A stretch of DNA of 64,000 nucleotides from Juglans regia (GCF_001411555.2 NW_023361429.1:153481-217480), one strand, 5' to 3'. Positions 10,736 through 23,160 are shown, counted from the stretch's first letter. Numbers and translations are program-made. Notes: generated by a model from the letters alone, not told the origin.

Positions 10736-12780
10736 TGCATTGGCGAGCTTGGTCGAAAATTTGTAAGCCTACTAAGGACGGAGGTTTGGGATTGAGAGAT
10801 TTACAAGAAGTACAAAAATCTTTCCACATGAAATTTGCATACAGGCTTCTGACGTTTAAAGGATTGTGGGCAGATTTTTCTAAATCCAAGTATCTGGGAG
10901 ACGTCCATCTTATATCTTGTACTATGAAGGCTTCTGATTCTCGTTTTTGGAGACCACTTGTGGCTAGTGTTCTAGAAGTCATGGAGAATGTCCAGGTTCT
11001 GTTGAGGGGTGGGAATTCATACTTTTGGTATGATAGATGGTTGGAGTCAAGACCGCTCAGTTAGGATTACTGATATTCCCAATAAGAAACTTTGTATTAA
11101 AGACTGTTGCATATATAAAGTCTGGAATATTGAGATTTTGAAGGATCTTGTGGGGGATGAGGTCATGGAAGGAATTATCCAAACCAGAACTAGTAGGTGT
11201 GGTGGTTCGGACATTTGTGTATGGAAGCCATCTCCTAATGGTAATTTCACTATAACTTCCGCTTGGGAGGTTTTTCAAAAAAAGCAGGATATAATGCCAT
11301 GGCATGACTGGTTCTGGAATAAGATTTGCCAAAAAAAATATCTATATGTAATTGGAGAGCTAGCTTCAATAGCCTTGCGGTGGATGAGAGAGTGCAAAAT
11401 AAGGGTATATCACTTTCTCTGGCGTGTGATTGTTGTAGTCTGCAAGTCAAGGAGTCCATTGATCATGTCTTAGTCACGAGTCATATTGCAACTCAAATAT
11501 GGGAGCGTGCGAGTAGATTATTGAATGTGCCATGTTTGTTATTTGATGCTTGGAAGGCAAGAATCTCAGCATGGATGATTTCGTCTAAGAAGGTTTCTTT
11601 ATCTGGTAATCTAACTGGTATGCTTCCGTGCATCATTACTTGGCGTTTATGGAACAACAGATGCAAAGCTAGAATGGAGGGGTTGAAAGCTAATACAGAG
11701 CAAGTGTGGAGGTTGGTTAAAACGTGGCTTAAAATTCTGGCAACAGAATTGAAAGTGCATAAAACGTTGACTTCTCAGGACACTCACATGTTGAATGAAC
11801 TTAACTTGGAGCCACCCAGCATTGCTGTCCGGAAATGATGTTAGTGGGGTGGATTAAACCTCCTTGTGGATAAGTTAAAATTAATTGTGATGGGAGTGCT
11901 CGCAATAATCCAGGTTCTTCAGGGGGTGGTGGTATTTTGAGGGATGCTAATGGTAATTTCATAAGAGCATTCACTAGTCGCTACGGTGTTGACTCTAACA
12001 ATAGAGCAGAATTAAAGGCTTTGTTTGATGGAATTCGGCTATGCAAGAGGTTATCTTACTTTAATGTAGTTATTGGGAGTGACTCCAAAATTGTTGTGGA
12101 CTGGTTTCGAACAGGTAAATGCACTTGTAACGAACCTTCTTGTGAATCTGTTGTAACGTTGAATGAGTTGCCGAAAAGTAATAAGGAACCCAACGAGATG
12201 TAATAAAGTGCTTCAGAATGAAAATAGAGCAAATAGGGAAGATGTTTGATAAAAGGCTTCAAAGAGCCACAAGTGTATTGATAATGGAATACTTTGAGGG
12301 ATTCCAAACCTCCATACAAGAAAGTAGCCTTAACAATTTCCTAGATTCCAGATATCCTTCAATTTCCCCTCCCTTCCCTTCTTATATCCCTAGAATTCAG
12401 AAATTACAAAAAAAGGTAATAACAAACTCTAACTAATTCTATTCCCAACAGCTACGCAATAAGAAGCACGTGTACTTCACTGAATAAAAATGCAGCACTT
12501 CATTTATTTAGGTAAAACGACATTGTCTGGACCATAGTAGTAAATGACGCCACCTAGCTTGCTTCTTCTGCATTCCTCGACAACTGTTGTTATTATCTTC
12601 ACTGCCATGGAGGGTCATACCAGCACTCTATGGTATTTATGGGACTTTTGGGATGAATGTATTAAAGAGATGCAAGGGATGAATGTTCGGATTGTTCATC
12701 AATTTTGTGAGGGGAACCAAGCGGCAGATTTCTTGGCTAAGCTAGGCGAAAGTAGCAGTAATGTTATTTATGAAGATTTC
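10736..12780 (+). pseudogene. LINE ORF2 C-terminal remnant (RT tail, zf-RVT, RNase H)
   Basis: 'KICKPTKDGGLGLRDL' (from about 10750) is the typical end of the RT domain of plant L1 ORF2. A tryptophan-rich RT tail continues to about 11470, with a frame change near 11060. A zf-RVT-like segment follows (to 11838). RNase H-like sequence follows at about 11890-12120, with 'CDGSARNN', 'NNRAELKAL' and 'GSDSKIVVDW' around the acidic residues. RNase H resumes at 12628 ('LWYLWDFW', 'FCEGNQAADFLAKLG') after a solo LTR. The endonuclease and the RT catalytic core are absent, and there are several stops and frameshifts. A 27-bp direct duplication (10709-10735, 10736-10762) sits at the deletion join. Confidence 0.75.
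12126..12622. mobile_element. Solo LTR (497 bp) inside the LINE RNase H region
   Basis: It begins TGTAACGAACC and ends GGTCATACCA. It is flanked by perfect 5-bp duplications GCACT (12121-12125 and 12623-12627). Removing it and one GCACT rejoins the RNase H reading ('GKCT' to 'LWYLWDFW'). No internal retroelement sequence remains, so it is a solo LTR from recombination. Its family is not identified. Confidence 0.88.
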
Positions 12781-13129
12781 TAAGAGTTGTCGAGATTATT
12801 ACAAGGTATTGTTTGAATTGATAAGTCAAGATTGTCGGCTATTAGACATTAATTTTGGTCGGTTTTATCTTGGTTGGTTGCTCTTTTGGATTAGGTTCTT
12901 TGATTATGGTTTCTTTAGGCTTGTTTAGAGGTTATTGGTTTTATTATATAGGTTTGTTTAGTTTGTTTACATGCTTTATGTTTATTGGTTTGTATTTGGG
13001 AGGGTTTTATTTGCTTATTTGTAATCTCTCATATGTTTTGCTTGTAACCACGGTATTCCTCTGTCATAAGTGAGAGCATATTAATAAATTTGGGATGGGG
13101 CCGCTATGTGTGTGGCTACCGGCTTTTTC

Positions 13130-13141
13130 AAAAAAAAAAAA
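13130..13141 (+). other. Poly-A tail of LINE
   Basis: A run of A directly before the right-hand target duplication, marking the 3' end of the LINE at 9854-13144. Confidence 0.9.
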
Positions 13142-14407
13142 TTTAATGGCTTTGTTGAGCAGGTTATACATGTTAGATTGAGATTTATGTTACAAATTTG
13201 CAGTTGTATTGTGAGTGCGCAGATAGGGGCATTTTGGGTTTAAAGTGATTTATTTGGGCTAAGTCTTATGGGCTTGATAAATATGTATTGGTTTTAAGCT
13301 CAAAGTCATGTGCAAGTAGGTTACACACTAAAGAACTTGACACAACCCAACTCAGTACACATCTGCCAAGTTGAAGCAAAATGGATGATGAAGGGGGAAT
13401 GAGTAGAAGGTTCTGGACGTCAGCAAGGTAGGGATAAAACTTGTTAAGCCAGCTGGACAAGAGGATGTGCGTGAGAAGAGGGAGAAAGGAGGAGAAGGGG
13501 GTGATATATCATAAGGCAGGGCCATTCTGGTGGGGGATTCTCTAGTCTTTTTCAGTCTTCATCATTTCTTCAATTTCATTGCCTTTACTTTCTACTATGG
13601 TTGTTCTGGAGTTTGATTCAAATTTTGTAAAGAACATGGAAAGCTAAGCTTTCAGCCTGAGCTACGGGTTAGGGATTCTTTTGTTTCAAACTACTGATTA
13701 AAGTAATTTCGGTATGGTAAATTCCATTCTATTATTTTGTAAGTTGATTTTTGAGAAAAGTAAAGCTAGAGACTCTTGTTCTTGTTCTGCTATTTATGCA
13801 AGGCACAAAAGAATCTTGGCAATCTTTTCAAGCTTTCTCATGGTTGGTGCTTCATGGTAAATTCATTTGCATTCTAAAGATACTTAGGGTTGGCAAAATA
13901 TGGGTTTAATTCCTTCATTTTTCGATTGTTAATGCTTAGAATGCATTGACAATTAAGTAATAGATTCAGAAGAATAAATTAGAGTTTGGAATAGGAGGAG
14001 ACATACCCGTAGTCCAGGTGTCTGATACATTGTTTCATAGGTGTTGATCTTCTACAACTTCTAATTTCTTGCATCTATTTTATTGATATTCCTTTTTCTC
14101 ACTTATTTTTATTCAACAAGCAACCAGAGAACCACTTCTACTTAATTTTCAAACTCTTTCACCCACAATAAAAACCATCATCTTCATTAGTATATACCAC
14201 ATCAATACATAAACATTTTCTTTGTTATTTCTCTCCTTAGCTGTATAAACAACTCTTTTACAATCAAAATCTCCACAAAACACAACTCATTACATTTTTG
14301 CTCTGCATGAATATCATTGTCCCTGTGGAAATGACCTTGGATTTATCCTTGTATACAACATGACTGCTTCTATGCTTGGAGGTAATATTTGCAGCTCATC
14401 AACTTTT

Positions 14408-14426
14408 TGGTGCCATTGCCAGGGAC
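14408..14426 (+). promoter_or_regulatory. Primer-binding site of Athila-like element
   Basis: TGGTGCCATTGCCAGGGAC lies 6 bp after the LTR end. It differs at a few positions from the Athila-type consensus TGGCGCCGTTGCCGGGGAC. Confidence 0.8.
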
Positions 14427-14568
14427 AACTAGTGCTTATCAGAGCATTTATTTACTGTTGAGAGGACGTTTATGGTGCTGTGAAACTCTTCACAGCTTGG
14501 GTGATATCTAACCTTTTTCATTTTTCTTGTTTAATTTTCATTTTTTTTTATTTTCTACTCTTGTTTGT

Positions 14569-15680
14569 ATGTCTGGTTGGACTAGAGACCACACATCTCG
14601 GCTGGTTAGGCCAAAATTACTAACATATTTCGATTTTGCATCTATTTCACTTGAATCATCATCTAACACTCATAGCATCTTGGCTGAAAATGATCATCAT
14701 GATAGGGAAATGGTAAATCAGAATAGGACATTTAAAGATTATTTACATCTTGTTATAACTAGCACACCCTCATGCTTAATCCAACCTTTGAATGCACACA
14801 ACTTTAATTTCAAACATGGAATGATTCCTTTGATTCTACATTTTCATGGCATGGAATTCGAGAACCCTTATCTGCATATCAAAGAGTTTAAAGAGGTTTG
14901 TTCTACATTCATAGACCAGACCTGCATTGATGAGGTTATTAGACTAAAGTTGTTTCCATTTTCCTTGAAAGGCAAAGCTAAAACATGGTTGAATTCATGA
15001 AGACCTAGATCCATAGGCACATGGAAGGAAATGCAAACTGAGTTTTTGAAGAAATTCTTTCCAATACATAGAGCAAATGCAAACAGATTATGAACTTTAC
15101 CCAAAAAGATACTGAAACTTTTTTTCAAAGTTGGGAAAGGTTCAAGGATCTTTTAAATGCTTGTCCTCACCATGGTTATGATGATTGGCGTGTGATTAGA
15201 TTTTTTTATGAAAGTTTTACATCCAAAATGCGCAAATTTGTAGAAACCATGTGCAATGGAGAGTTTTTCAAGAAAGAACCTGAAGAGGCATTTGATTATT
15301 TTGATTACTTAGCTGAAAATGCTCAATCTTGGGACATTGCTAATGTGTATGATTGGTCTAGGCATGTTGAGTCTAGTCATGGCAAATACACTTTAAAGGA
15401 AGATGATGATTTGCGTGCTAAGATAGCTTTGTTATCTAGAAAAATAGAAGCTATGGAGTTGAAAAAAGTGAAAGAAGTGCATGTTGTTCCTAAAATCTCT
15501 GAGAAGTGTGGAATATGTGAGGATCATGGGCATTCAACTAATGAATGTCCCACGATCCCTACTTTCAAAGAAGTGTTATTGGACCAATCTAATGTTGTAA
15601 GCATGGTAGCTAAACCATATTCTGGTCCATACTCTACCACTTACAATCTAGGATGGAGAAGCCACCCAAATTTTAGTTAG
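14569..15680 (+). pseudogene. gag: Gypsy gag (Athila-like), broken
   Basis: Gag forms the particle that packages element RNA. The frame from ATG 14569 carries the gypsy gag core ('RLKLFPFSLKGKAKTWLNS'). It hits TGA at 14998-15000, continues readable ('GTWKEMQTEFLKKFFP'), then needs a frameshift near 15085 to enter the long frame 15090-15680 ('FFQSWERFKDLLNACPHHGY'). A CX2CX4HX4C zinc knuckle is intact in that frame (Cys-Gly-Ile-Cys ... His ... Cys, about 15508-15550). One nonsense and one frameshift mutation make it a pseudogene. Confidence 0.82.
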
Positions 15681-16299
15681 AGAAGTGACCAGAATGCAGC
15701 TTAGCAACCTTAGCTCCATAACCCTCTCAACTTACAAATCAAGCACCTCCAATGTAGAAAAGGGGACTCGAGGTTACGTTTCAAAAAATGGCAAACACTT
15801 TGTAGCAGTCCATACAAGGACAAGTAATAATCAACAACCAGAATTCTCAAGCAAGAAATGACATTCGGAGCACATTTATAGAGATGACCACTACCTTGAG
15901 CTCCCAAAAGAAAGAGAAATTTTATGCACAGCCACAACCAAATCCTTAAGGTTAGCCAGCTCAAGTAGCAATTGAGAGTTCAAGTGAAGGCAATTACTAC
16001 TTTAAGAAGTGGTAGAGTGGTAAACATTCCACCTCAAGGTTCAGACAAGGTTGAACATAATGAGGTTGAACAGAGTGAAACCGAAGCTAAAAAAATCTCA
16101 TGCTCTGTAATTGCACCTTCCCTCATAGGTTGGCCCCTCAGCACATAGATAGACACCAATCTAAAATTTTAGAAATATTCGAGCAAGTTAGGATTAACAT
16201 TCCTTTGCTGGATGATTCAACAAATTCCTAACTATGCTAAGTTTCTAAAGGATTTGTGTACTGTTAAAAAGAAATTAAATGTGTAGAAGAAAGTCTTCT

Positions 16300-19200
16300 T
16301 TACTGAGCAGGTTAGTGCCATAATCTAGAGCAACACTCCACCAAAATATAAAGATCCAGGTTCACCTACAATTGTTTGTGTTATAGGAAGTTCAAAAATT
16401 GATAAGGCATTGTTGGATCTTTGTTCAAGTGTGAATTTAATGCCTTATAATGTATATGAACAACTTGGTTTGGGAGAATTGAAACCAACTCCAATCATTT
16501 TACAACTAGCTGACAGATCAATTAAGATGCCATGAGGGGTTGTTAAAGATATTTTAGTTCAAGTAGATAAGTTTTTTTACCCCGTAGATTTTGTAGTGTT
16601 AGATGTTCACTTGACATCAAAATCCTCTTTTCAAGCACCTGTGATTCTTGGGAGACCTTTTCTTGCTACTTCAAATTTTTTGATCAATTGCAAGAGTCTA
16701 TTTTAAAGCTCAGTTTTGGGAACATGCCCCTAGAACTAAAATTTTTTAATATTTGTAGGCAACTCAAGATTTGGAAGATGTACAAGAAGTCAATTTGCTG
16801 GAAATTTTTCTTGAGGAAGAGGCCTATTTGGCATATCAGCACACCTCCCTGCAGTGTGAATTAGAAGGTATTTGTGACCTCATTGACACATCCATTGATG
16901 ATCCTTCTATTTTTACTTCAGAAACTAAATCTAAAGATAAATGGAGGCCTAAAGTTGAGCAGCTCCCACCATTGACTGCAAGTTTGAAGCCTTTAGCAGA
17001 TGAAACTCCAACATTAGACCTCAAACCATTACCTTCAGACCTGAAGTATGCATTTTTTGGGCCTGACAGCACATTTCCAGTGGTGATTTCAGCCCCGCTC
17101 ACTCATGACCAAGAAGGTAAACTAATGGAAGTCTTGAGACAACACAAGGGTGCTATTGGATAGACAATTGCAGATATCAAAGGTATAAATCCTCTTGTGT
17201 GCACTCATAGGATCTATTTAGATGAAATTGCTAAAACTTCTAGGGAGATACAAATGAGACTCAATCCTACCATGAATGAGGTAGTAAAAAAAGAAGTTTT
17301 GAAATTTCTTGATGTGGGGATTATCTACCATATTTCAGACAGCAAGTAGGGAAATCCCATTCAAGTAGTTCAAAAAACATCTGGCCTTACTATTGTGAAA
17401 AATGAGAAAAATGAACTGATTCCTATTAGAATTCCTATTGGTTGGCGCATGTGCATAAATTATAGGAAGTTGAATGCAGCCACTAGGAAAGATCATTTTC
17501 CTTTGCCCTTCCTTGATTAGGTTTTGGAAAAAGTTCCTGGCCATGCTTTCTATTACTTTCTTGATGGATTTTCTGGTTACTACCAACGACAAATAGCATT
17601 AGAGGATCAGGAGAAAACTACTTTCAAATGCTCATTTGGTACTTTTGCATCTAGAATAATGTCATTTGGACTATGTAATACCCACGCTACTTTCCAAAGA
17701 TGTATGCTTAGTATTTTCAGTGATATGATTGAAAATATTTTGTAAGTGTTCATGGATGACTTTTCAGGCCTGGTTGGCTTTTAAGACTAAAACCCAAAAC
17801 TTTGAAAACCTCTCATCTTATCATTACAACTTTTACAAATTTTCACACAAAATAAAATAAACAATTCAACTTTTTCAAATCCCAAAAAAAAAATAATATT
17901 AAAAAATATATTCTAACAATATTTTATTCAACTTTTTAACCTTTAATCTCAACTCATATCATCTCTAAAAACAAACAAGGCCTCGTGTTTGGCAGCACTT
18001 TTGATGTGTGTTTGACTAACTTACAAGCTGTTTTAGCCGAGTGTGAAGAGAAGCACTTGCTGCTCAATTGGGAAAAGTGTCACTTTATGGTTCAACAAGG
18101 CATAATTCTTGGACATATTGTCTCCTCTTGAGGTATTGAAGTTGATAAATTTAAGATTGAACTTATCTCCAAGCTTTCGATACCCAAAATAGTGAAAGAA
18201 ATTAGATCATTTCTTGGGCATGCTGGTTTTTATAGGAGGTTCATTCAAAAATTTAGTTCTATCTCTAGGCCCTTGTGTAAGTTACTTATGCATGATGTTG
18301 TCTTTGAATGGACCCCTTCCTGTCAAAATGCTTTTGATAGCTGAAAATCTTGCTTACCGCAGCCTCTATCATGCAGCCCCCTATTTGGTCTTTTCCCTTT
18401 GAGATAATGTGTGATGCTAGTGATTTTGCCATAGGAGCTATACTTGGACAACGTAGAAATAAGCTCTCATATGTCATCTCTTATGCAAGTAGAACTTTAA
18501 ATGGAGCCCAAAAGAATTATTCTACCACAGAGAAAGAATTGCTTGTTGTAGTCTTTCCTTTAGACAAGTTTCGAGCTTACATTCTTGGTTCTCCTGTGGT
18601 TATTCTCACTAATCATGGAACTTTCAAGTATCTACTATCAAAGGAAGATGTTAAACCACGGCTGATACGATGGATTCTTCTTCTCCAAGAATTCAACATT
18701 ACAATCAAAGACAAAAATGGTGTTGAAAATGTAGTTGCTGACCACTTATCCTGACTTACATTTGCAGAAAATGAGCAACATGTCTCTATCCTTGACTCTT
18801 TTCCTAATGAGCAGGTAATGTTAGTTGAAAACTTGTCTTGGTTTGCTGACATAGTTAATTTCTTGGTAACAGAACAGACTCCACTCCATTGGAGTGCTCA
18901 AGACATACGAAAGTTCATGCATGAGGTTAAATCGTTCTTCTTGACGATCCTTATTTGTTTAAATATTGTTCTGACCAAATCATTAGGAAATGTGTGCCTG
19001 ATCATGAAATACAAGTTATTCTTTCCTTTTATCATACTGAGGCTTGTGGAGGTCACTTTTCTGCCCATAAAACCGTTGCAAAATTTTTACAAAGTGGTTT
19101 TATTGGCCTCATATATTTGAAGATGCATATAGTTTTTGCAAGAATTGTGAGTCATGTCAAAAATTAGGTGCGGTCAATAAGAGGAACTTGATGCCTTTAC

Positions 19201-20080
19201 AACCCATTTTAGTCATTGAGATTCTTTTATTGTTGAGGGATTGATTTTATGGGGTCATTTCCTTCTTCTTTTGGCTATTTGTACATCTTAGTGGCTGTTG
19301 ATTATGTTTCTAAGTGGGTTGGAGTCAATTCATGTAAAACAAATGACCATAAGGTAATGCTTAAGTTCTTGAATGAAAACATATTTGCTAGATTTGGCAT
19401 GCCTAGAGCTATCATTAGTGATGATGGAACTCATTTTTGTTTCAAGCCCTTTGCTGCTCTCATGAAAATATATGGTATACGCCATAAGGTCTCTACCCCA
19501 TACGACCCTCAAACAAATGGTCAGGCTGAATTAGCTAATAGGGAGCTTAAGCACATCTTAGAAAAAACAGTTAATCCTAACATAAAATATTGGTCTTTAA
19601 GGCTGACTGATGCACTTTGGGCCTTTAGGACAGCTTGTAAAACCTCCCTTAACATGTCCCCTTACCAATTGGTATATGGAAAAGCAGGTCAGCTACCTGT
19701 TGAGTTTGAGCATTAAGCATATTGGGCTATTAAAGAGTTGGACGAGCTTAGGCGAGATGCATATGACAATTCCAAATTGTCATAGGAGAGCATGAAGATT
19801 TTATGACAAGCACAACCAGAGAAAGACTTCTGAGCCTAATGAACAAGTTTTACTTTACAACTCTCACCTGCATCTATTTCCAGGCAAATTAAGATCAAGG
19901 TGGAGTGGTCCTTAAGTGGTTAAAGTTGTATTTCCTCCTGGATCTATTGAGATTCTCAACCCTCAAAATGGAAATATATTCAAAGTCAATGGCCAACGAC
20001 TTAAACCTTCATTGACAAAACTCTCACCTGAGGACACTTCCATTCATTTGCAAGATCCTGTTTATCCTATTGCTACTTAG
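16300..20080 (+). pseudogene. pol: Gypsy pol (PR-RT-RNaseH-INT), broken and MITE-interrupted
   Basis: The polyprotein order is readable in pieces. The protease-like part is at about 16370-16700 ('ALLDLCSSVNLMPY', where relatives have DLGASVN, so the active-site motif is damaged). RT starts at about 17167, with 'WRMCINYRKLN' and 'LDGFSGYYQ', and its catalytic motif appears as FMDD at about 17750. RT resumes after the MITE with 'LLNWEKCHFM' and 'GHAGFYRRFI'. RNase H is at 18380-18754 ('CDASDFAIGAILGQR'). The integrase core has 'DFMGSF', 'SDDGTHFC' and 'NGQAELANRE' (19240-19560), giving the D,D,E residues. 'PGKLRSRWSGP' and 'FKVNGQRLKP' mark the C-terminus, with TAG at 20078-20080. Stops and frameshifts occur throughout. 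Confidence 0.85.
17767..17982. mobile_element. Tourist-like MITE inside RT
   Basis: Terminal inverted repeats: GGCCTGGTTGGCTTTTA at the left, and GGCCTTGTTTGTTTTTA read inward on the minus strand at the right. The 216-bp AT-rich interior has no ORF. Flanking triplets tca and tcg fit a 3-bp PIF/Harbinger-type target duplication with one change. The RT reading resumes just beyond it. Confidence 0.72.
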
Positions 20081-21219
20081 TTCATTTCTGCCCGCCTATT
20101 ATTTTATTTTTTATATTTTTATGTTTTGCTTTCCTTTGTTTATTTCATTTCATCTTTGTAGGTTCTACATTATTCTGTTTCATTTTTTTCTGGATTTTGT
20201 TTTTGTTGTTTTCATGATCCTTTCAGCCATCTCAAGAATTCCTTCCTCCCTATTCTTTTCCATGTCTTGTTCTTGTTTTGCCCATGGTTTGAACAGTGAG
20301 GACACTGCTCATTTTGAGTTGGGGGATAAGGAAAGTCTTATACGATTTAGTTTCTAATGATTTTAATTTTTTGGATCTAGCTGTTTTGCAAAGTTGTCAT
20401 TTTCAAACTTCTCTACTTGGGAATAGATAGTTGCAATTATGGGCAACATTAACTCCCACTGGTTTAGATGTTAGTTCAACATAGGACAATTTGAAATTCT
20501 TAGCAACTCAAGCTTAGGCAATGTATTTTCAAAGCTATTGACTGTTGATCCTAATAGACACAAGTAGATGCTTTTGCTTTTTGTTTTATATCAATCAATG
20601 GTTTCATCCAAGCAGCTAACAAGAACTCCAATGAACCATATTTCAATGGCCTAGGAAAAGCAAATGACAAACTCCATTAAAAAAACATGAAAGAAAGAAA
20701 GAACTGGAGGTAAAATACATGAGAAAAGCGATAGGCCAGAGATCAAAGAAAGAAAATGGTGCAAGTGCATTGGAAAAGGCTACCTATCACTGGGTCTTCC
20801 AAAGGATAAAAAGATGATGAGTCTACGTAATAAAAAGTCTTTTATGGTGTGACAGCTTGAAAGCCACTGGCGTAATGGTTTTAAATTGGAGTGAAACCTA
20901 TTTGGTTTTTTCTTAAAGAGCTGCTGGTTTGGAACTACTTTGAGAAATCTTGAAACCAGCAGTGGCAACCTTGTCCCACACTTGATGCACTCAATGATCT
21001 ACAGCTTTAATACATTTTCTTTGCTTGAGTTCTTGAGAATTTTATAAGCTTTTATGTTGAGCTATAACCTAACCTATATTCATTCTAATATCCAGGACTT
21101 CAACATAATTTGATCTTTAGTAGTGATTTTTGAGTTCAGTGATTTTGGAGGACAGCTTAATCCTCAATCCTTTGATCGCTCTATTTGATAGAGACTAGCA
21201 AAAGCCTAGTCGGGGGGTG
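20081..21219 (+). other. Non-coding 3' region and polypurine tract of Athila-like element
   Basis: Between the end of pol and the 3' LTR the sequence is T-rich at first (20090-20260), then mixed, with no env-like frame I can support. The hydrophobic frame at 20070-20357 is a product of the T-rich composition. A purine-rich tract ending in GGGGGG (21201-21217) lies just before the LTR. Confidence 0.6.
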
Positions 21220-22523
21220 TGATTAATGAAAAAAATTGTTGATTTGTGCATAATTAAATGGATTTGTTGAGCAAGTTATACATGTTAAATAGGGATTTAT
21301 GTTACAAATTAGCAATTGTTATGTGAGTGGGCAGATAGAGGTATTTTGGGTTTAAAGTGATTGAATTGGGCTAGGTCTTATGGGCTTGATAAATATGTAT
21401 TGGTTTTAGGCTCAAAGTCACGTCCAAGCAAGTTACACACTAAAGAATTTGGCACAACCCAACTCAGTACACATCTACTGAGCTGAAGCAAAATGGATGA
21501 CGATGGGAGAAAGAGTAGAAGGTTCTGGATGTCAACAAGGAAGGGAGAAAATTTGTTACGCTAGCTGGACAAGAGGATGTGTGTGAGAAGAGGGAGAAAG
21601 GAGGAAAAAAGGGGTGATATATCATAAGGCAGGGCCATTCTGGTGGGGGATTCTCTAGTTTTTTTTTTTTTTTTTCAATTTTCATCATTTCTTCAATTTT
21701 GCTACCTTTACTTCTGCTATGGTTGTTCTGGAGTTTGATTCGAATTCTATAAAGACTATGGAAAGCTAAGCTTTCAGCATGAGCTATGGGTTATGGATTC
21801 TTTTGTCTCAAACTACTAATTAAAGTAATTTTGGTATAGTAAATTCCATTCTACTGTTTTGCAAGATAATTTTTGAGAAAAGTAAAGACAAAGACTCTTG
21901 TTCTTGTTTTGCTGTTGATGCAAGGCACAACAGAATCTTGGCAATCTTTTCAATGTTTCTCATGGTTGGTGCTTCATGGTAAATTCATTTGCATTCTAAA
22001 GATACTTAGGGTTGGCGAAATCTGGGTTTAATTCCTTCATTTTTCGATTGTTAATGCTTGGAATGGATTGACAGTTGAGTAATAGAGTTAGAAGAATAAA
22101 TTAGAGTTTGGAATAGGAGTAGACATATCCGTAGTCCAGGTGTTTGATACATTGCTTCATAGGTGATGATTTTGTCCAACTTCTAATTTCTTGCATCTAT
22201 CTTACCGATATTCCTTTTTCTTACTTCTTTTTATTAGACAAGCAACCAGAGAACCACTTCTACTTAATTTTCAAACTCTTTCACCCATAATAAAAACCAT
22301 CCTCTTCATTATTATATACTTCATTAGTAGATAAGCATTTTCTTTGCTATTTCTCTCCTTAGCTGTATAAACAACTCTTTTACAATCAAAATCTCCACAA
22401 AACACAACTACTTAGATTTATGCTCTGCATGAATATCATTGTCCCTATGGAAATGACCTTGGATTTATCATTGTATACAACATGACTGCTTCTATGCTTG
22501 GAGGTAATATTTGCAGCTCATCA
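21220..22523 (+). repeat. 3' LTR of Athila-like element (1304 bp)
   Basis: Begins TGATTAATG and ends 'gcagctcatca'. It is uninterrupted and aligns with the split 5' LTR. It contains a T tract at 21658-21676 that is shorter in the 5' copy. Confidence 0.85.
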
Positions 22524-23160
22524 TATATATCTCTTTTACTTCCACCCTTAAGTTCAGACAATAACTTTAAAGGAGCTTGATCCATGTCTCTATGTATTAA
22601 ATCATCCAATTTGGTTGGATAATTAGACACCTCAATTGGATTAATTATAAGCAGAATTTGCATATATTCTACCCAACCAATTAAGGGCAGTAACTTACAC
22701 TACAACACAATTAAGTTATTGTGACTCTTGAAACTGTCACCAAAAATCATTCTCTGAAATAATTACTATAGGTACTGACCAACACGATTAAGGGCAGTAA
22801 AATCATCCAATTTTACTTATACCCTTATGTTCAAACAATAACTTTAAAGGACCTTGATCCGTGTCTCTACGTATTAAGTCATCATGTTTGTTCGGATAAT
22901 TAGACACCTCAATTGGATTAATTATAAGCAGAATTTGCATATGTACTACCCAACACAATTAAGGGTAGTAAAATCAATTTACTTAACCCTTAAGTTCATA
23001 CAATAACTTTAAAGGACCTTGATCCATGTCTTTATGTATTAAATCATCCAATTTGGTCGGACAATTAGGCACCTCAATTGGATTAATTATAAGCAGAATT
23101 TGCATATATTCTACCCAACCAATTAAGGGAAGTAACTTACACTACAACACAATTAAGTTA
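22524..23160. repeat. Imperfect tandem triplication (~150-170 bp units)
   Basis: Three copies of a unit containing 'caataactttaaagga.cttgatcc', 'cacctcaattggattaatta' and 'gcagaatttgcatat' lie at about 22549-22720, 22829-22970 and 22999-23160. The first and third continue into 'aacttacactacaacacaattaag', so a CACTA-like terminus (CACTACAACA) is present twice, at 22698 and 23140. No gene is seen. Confidence 0.7.

Larger units (their letters stand above)
9854..13144 (+). mobile_element. L1-type LINE, internally deleted, inserted in gypsy LTR
   Basis: It has a poly-A tail at 13130-13141 and a 14-bp target duplication 'aatggctttgttga' at 9840-9853 and 13145-13158. The sequence outside the duplication reconstitutes the gypsy LTR. 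Coding remnants run from an ORF1-type DUF4283 domain (10010-10680) straight into the C-terminal part of ORF2 (from about 10740). The endonuclease and most of reverse transcriptase are gone. A solo LTR interrupts the RNase H region. Confidence 0.88.
9803..14401 (+). repeat. 5' LTR of Athila-like element, split by a LINE
   Basis: The first 51 bp (9803-9853) and the rest (13159-14401) together align to the 3' LTR at 21220-22523. The LINE lies between them. The two LTRs differ at many positions, so the gypsy insertion is old. Confidence 0.85.
9803..22523 (+). mobile_element. Athila-like Ty3/gypsy retrotransposon, decayed, with nested insertions
   Basis: The LTRs begin TGATTAATG and end CTCATCA (5' LTR 9803-9853 plus 13159-14401; 3' LTR 21220-22523). 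They are about 1.29 and 1.30 kb once the LINE in the 5' copy is discounted. The primer site TGGTGCCATTGCCAGGGAC (14408-14426) resembles the Athila-type TGGCGCCGTTGCCGGGGAC site. The order is gag (14569-15680), protease-like (about 16370-16700), reverse transcriptase/RNase H (17167-18754), integrase (about 18950-19720) and a long non-coding 3' region, with a polypurine tract at 21201-21219. Many stops and frameshifts make it inactive. Flanks tctct and tatat give no clear target duplication. Confidence 0.85.
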
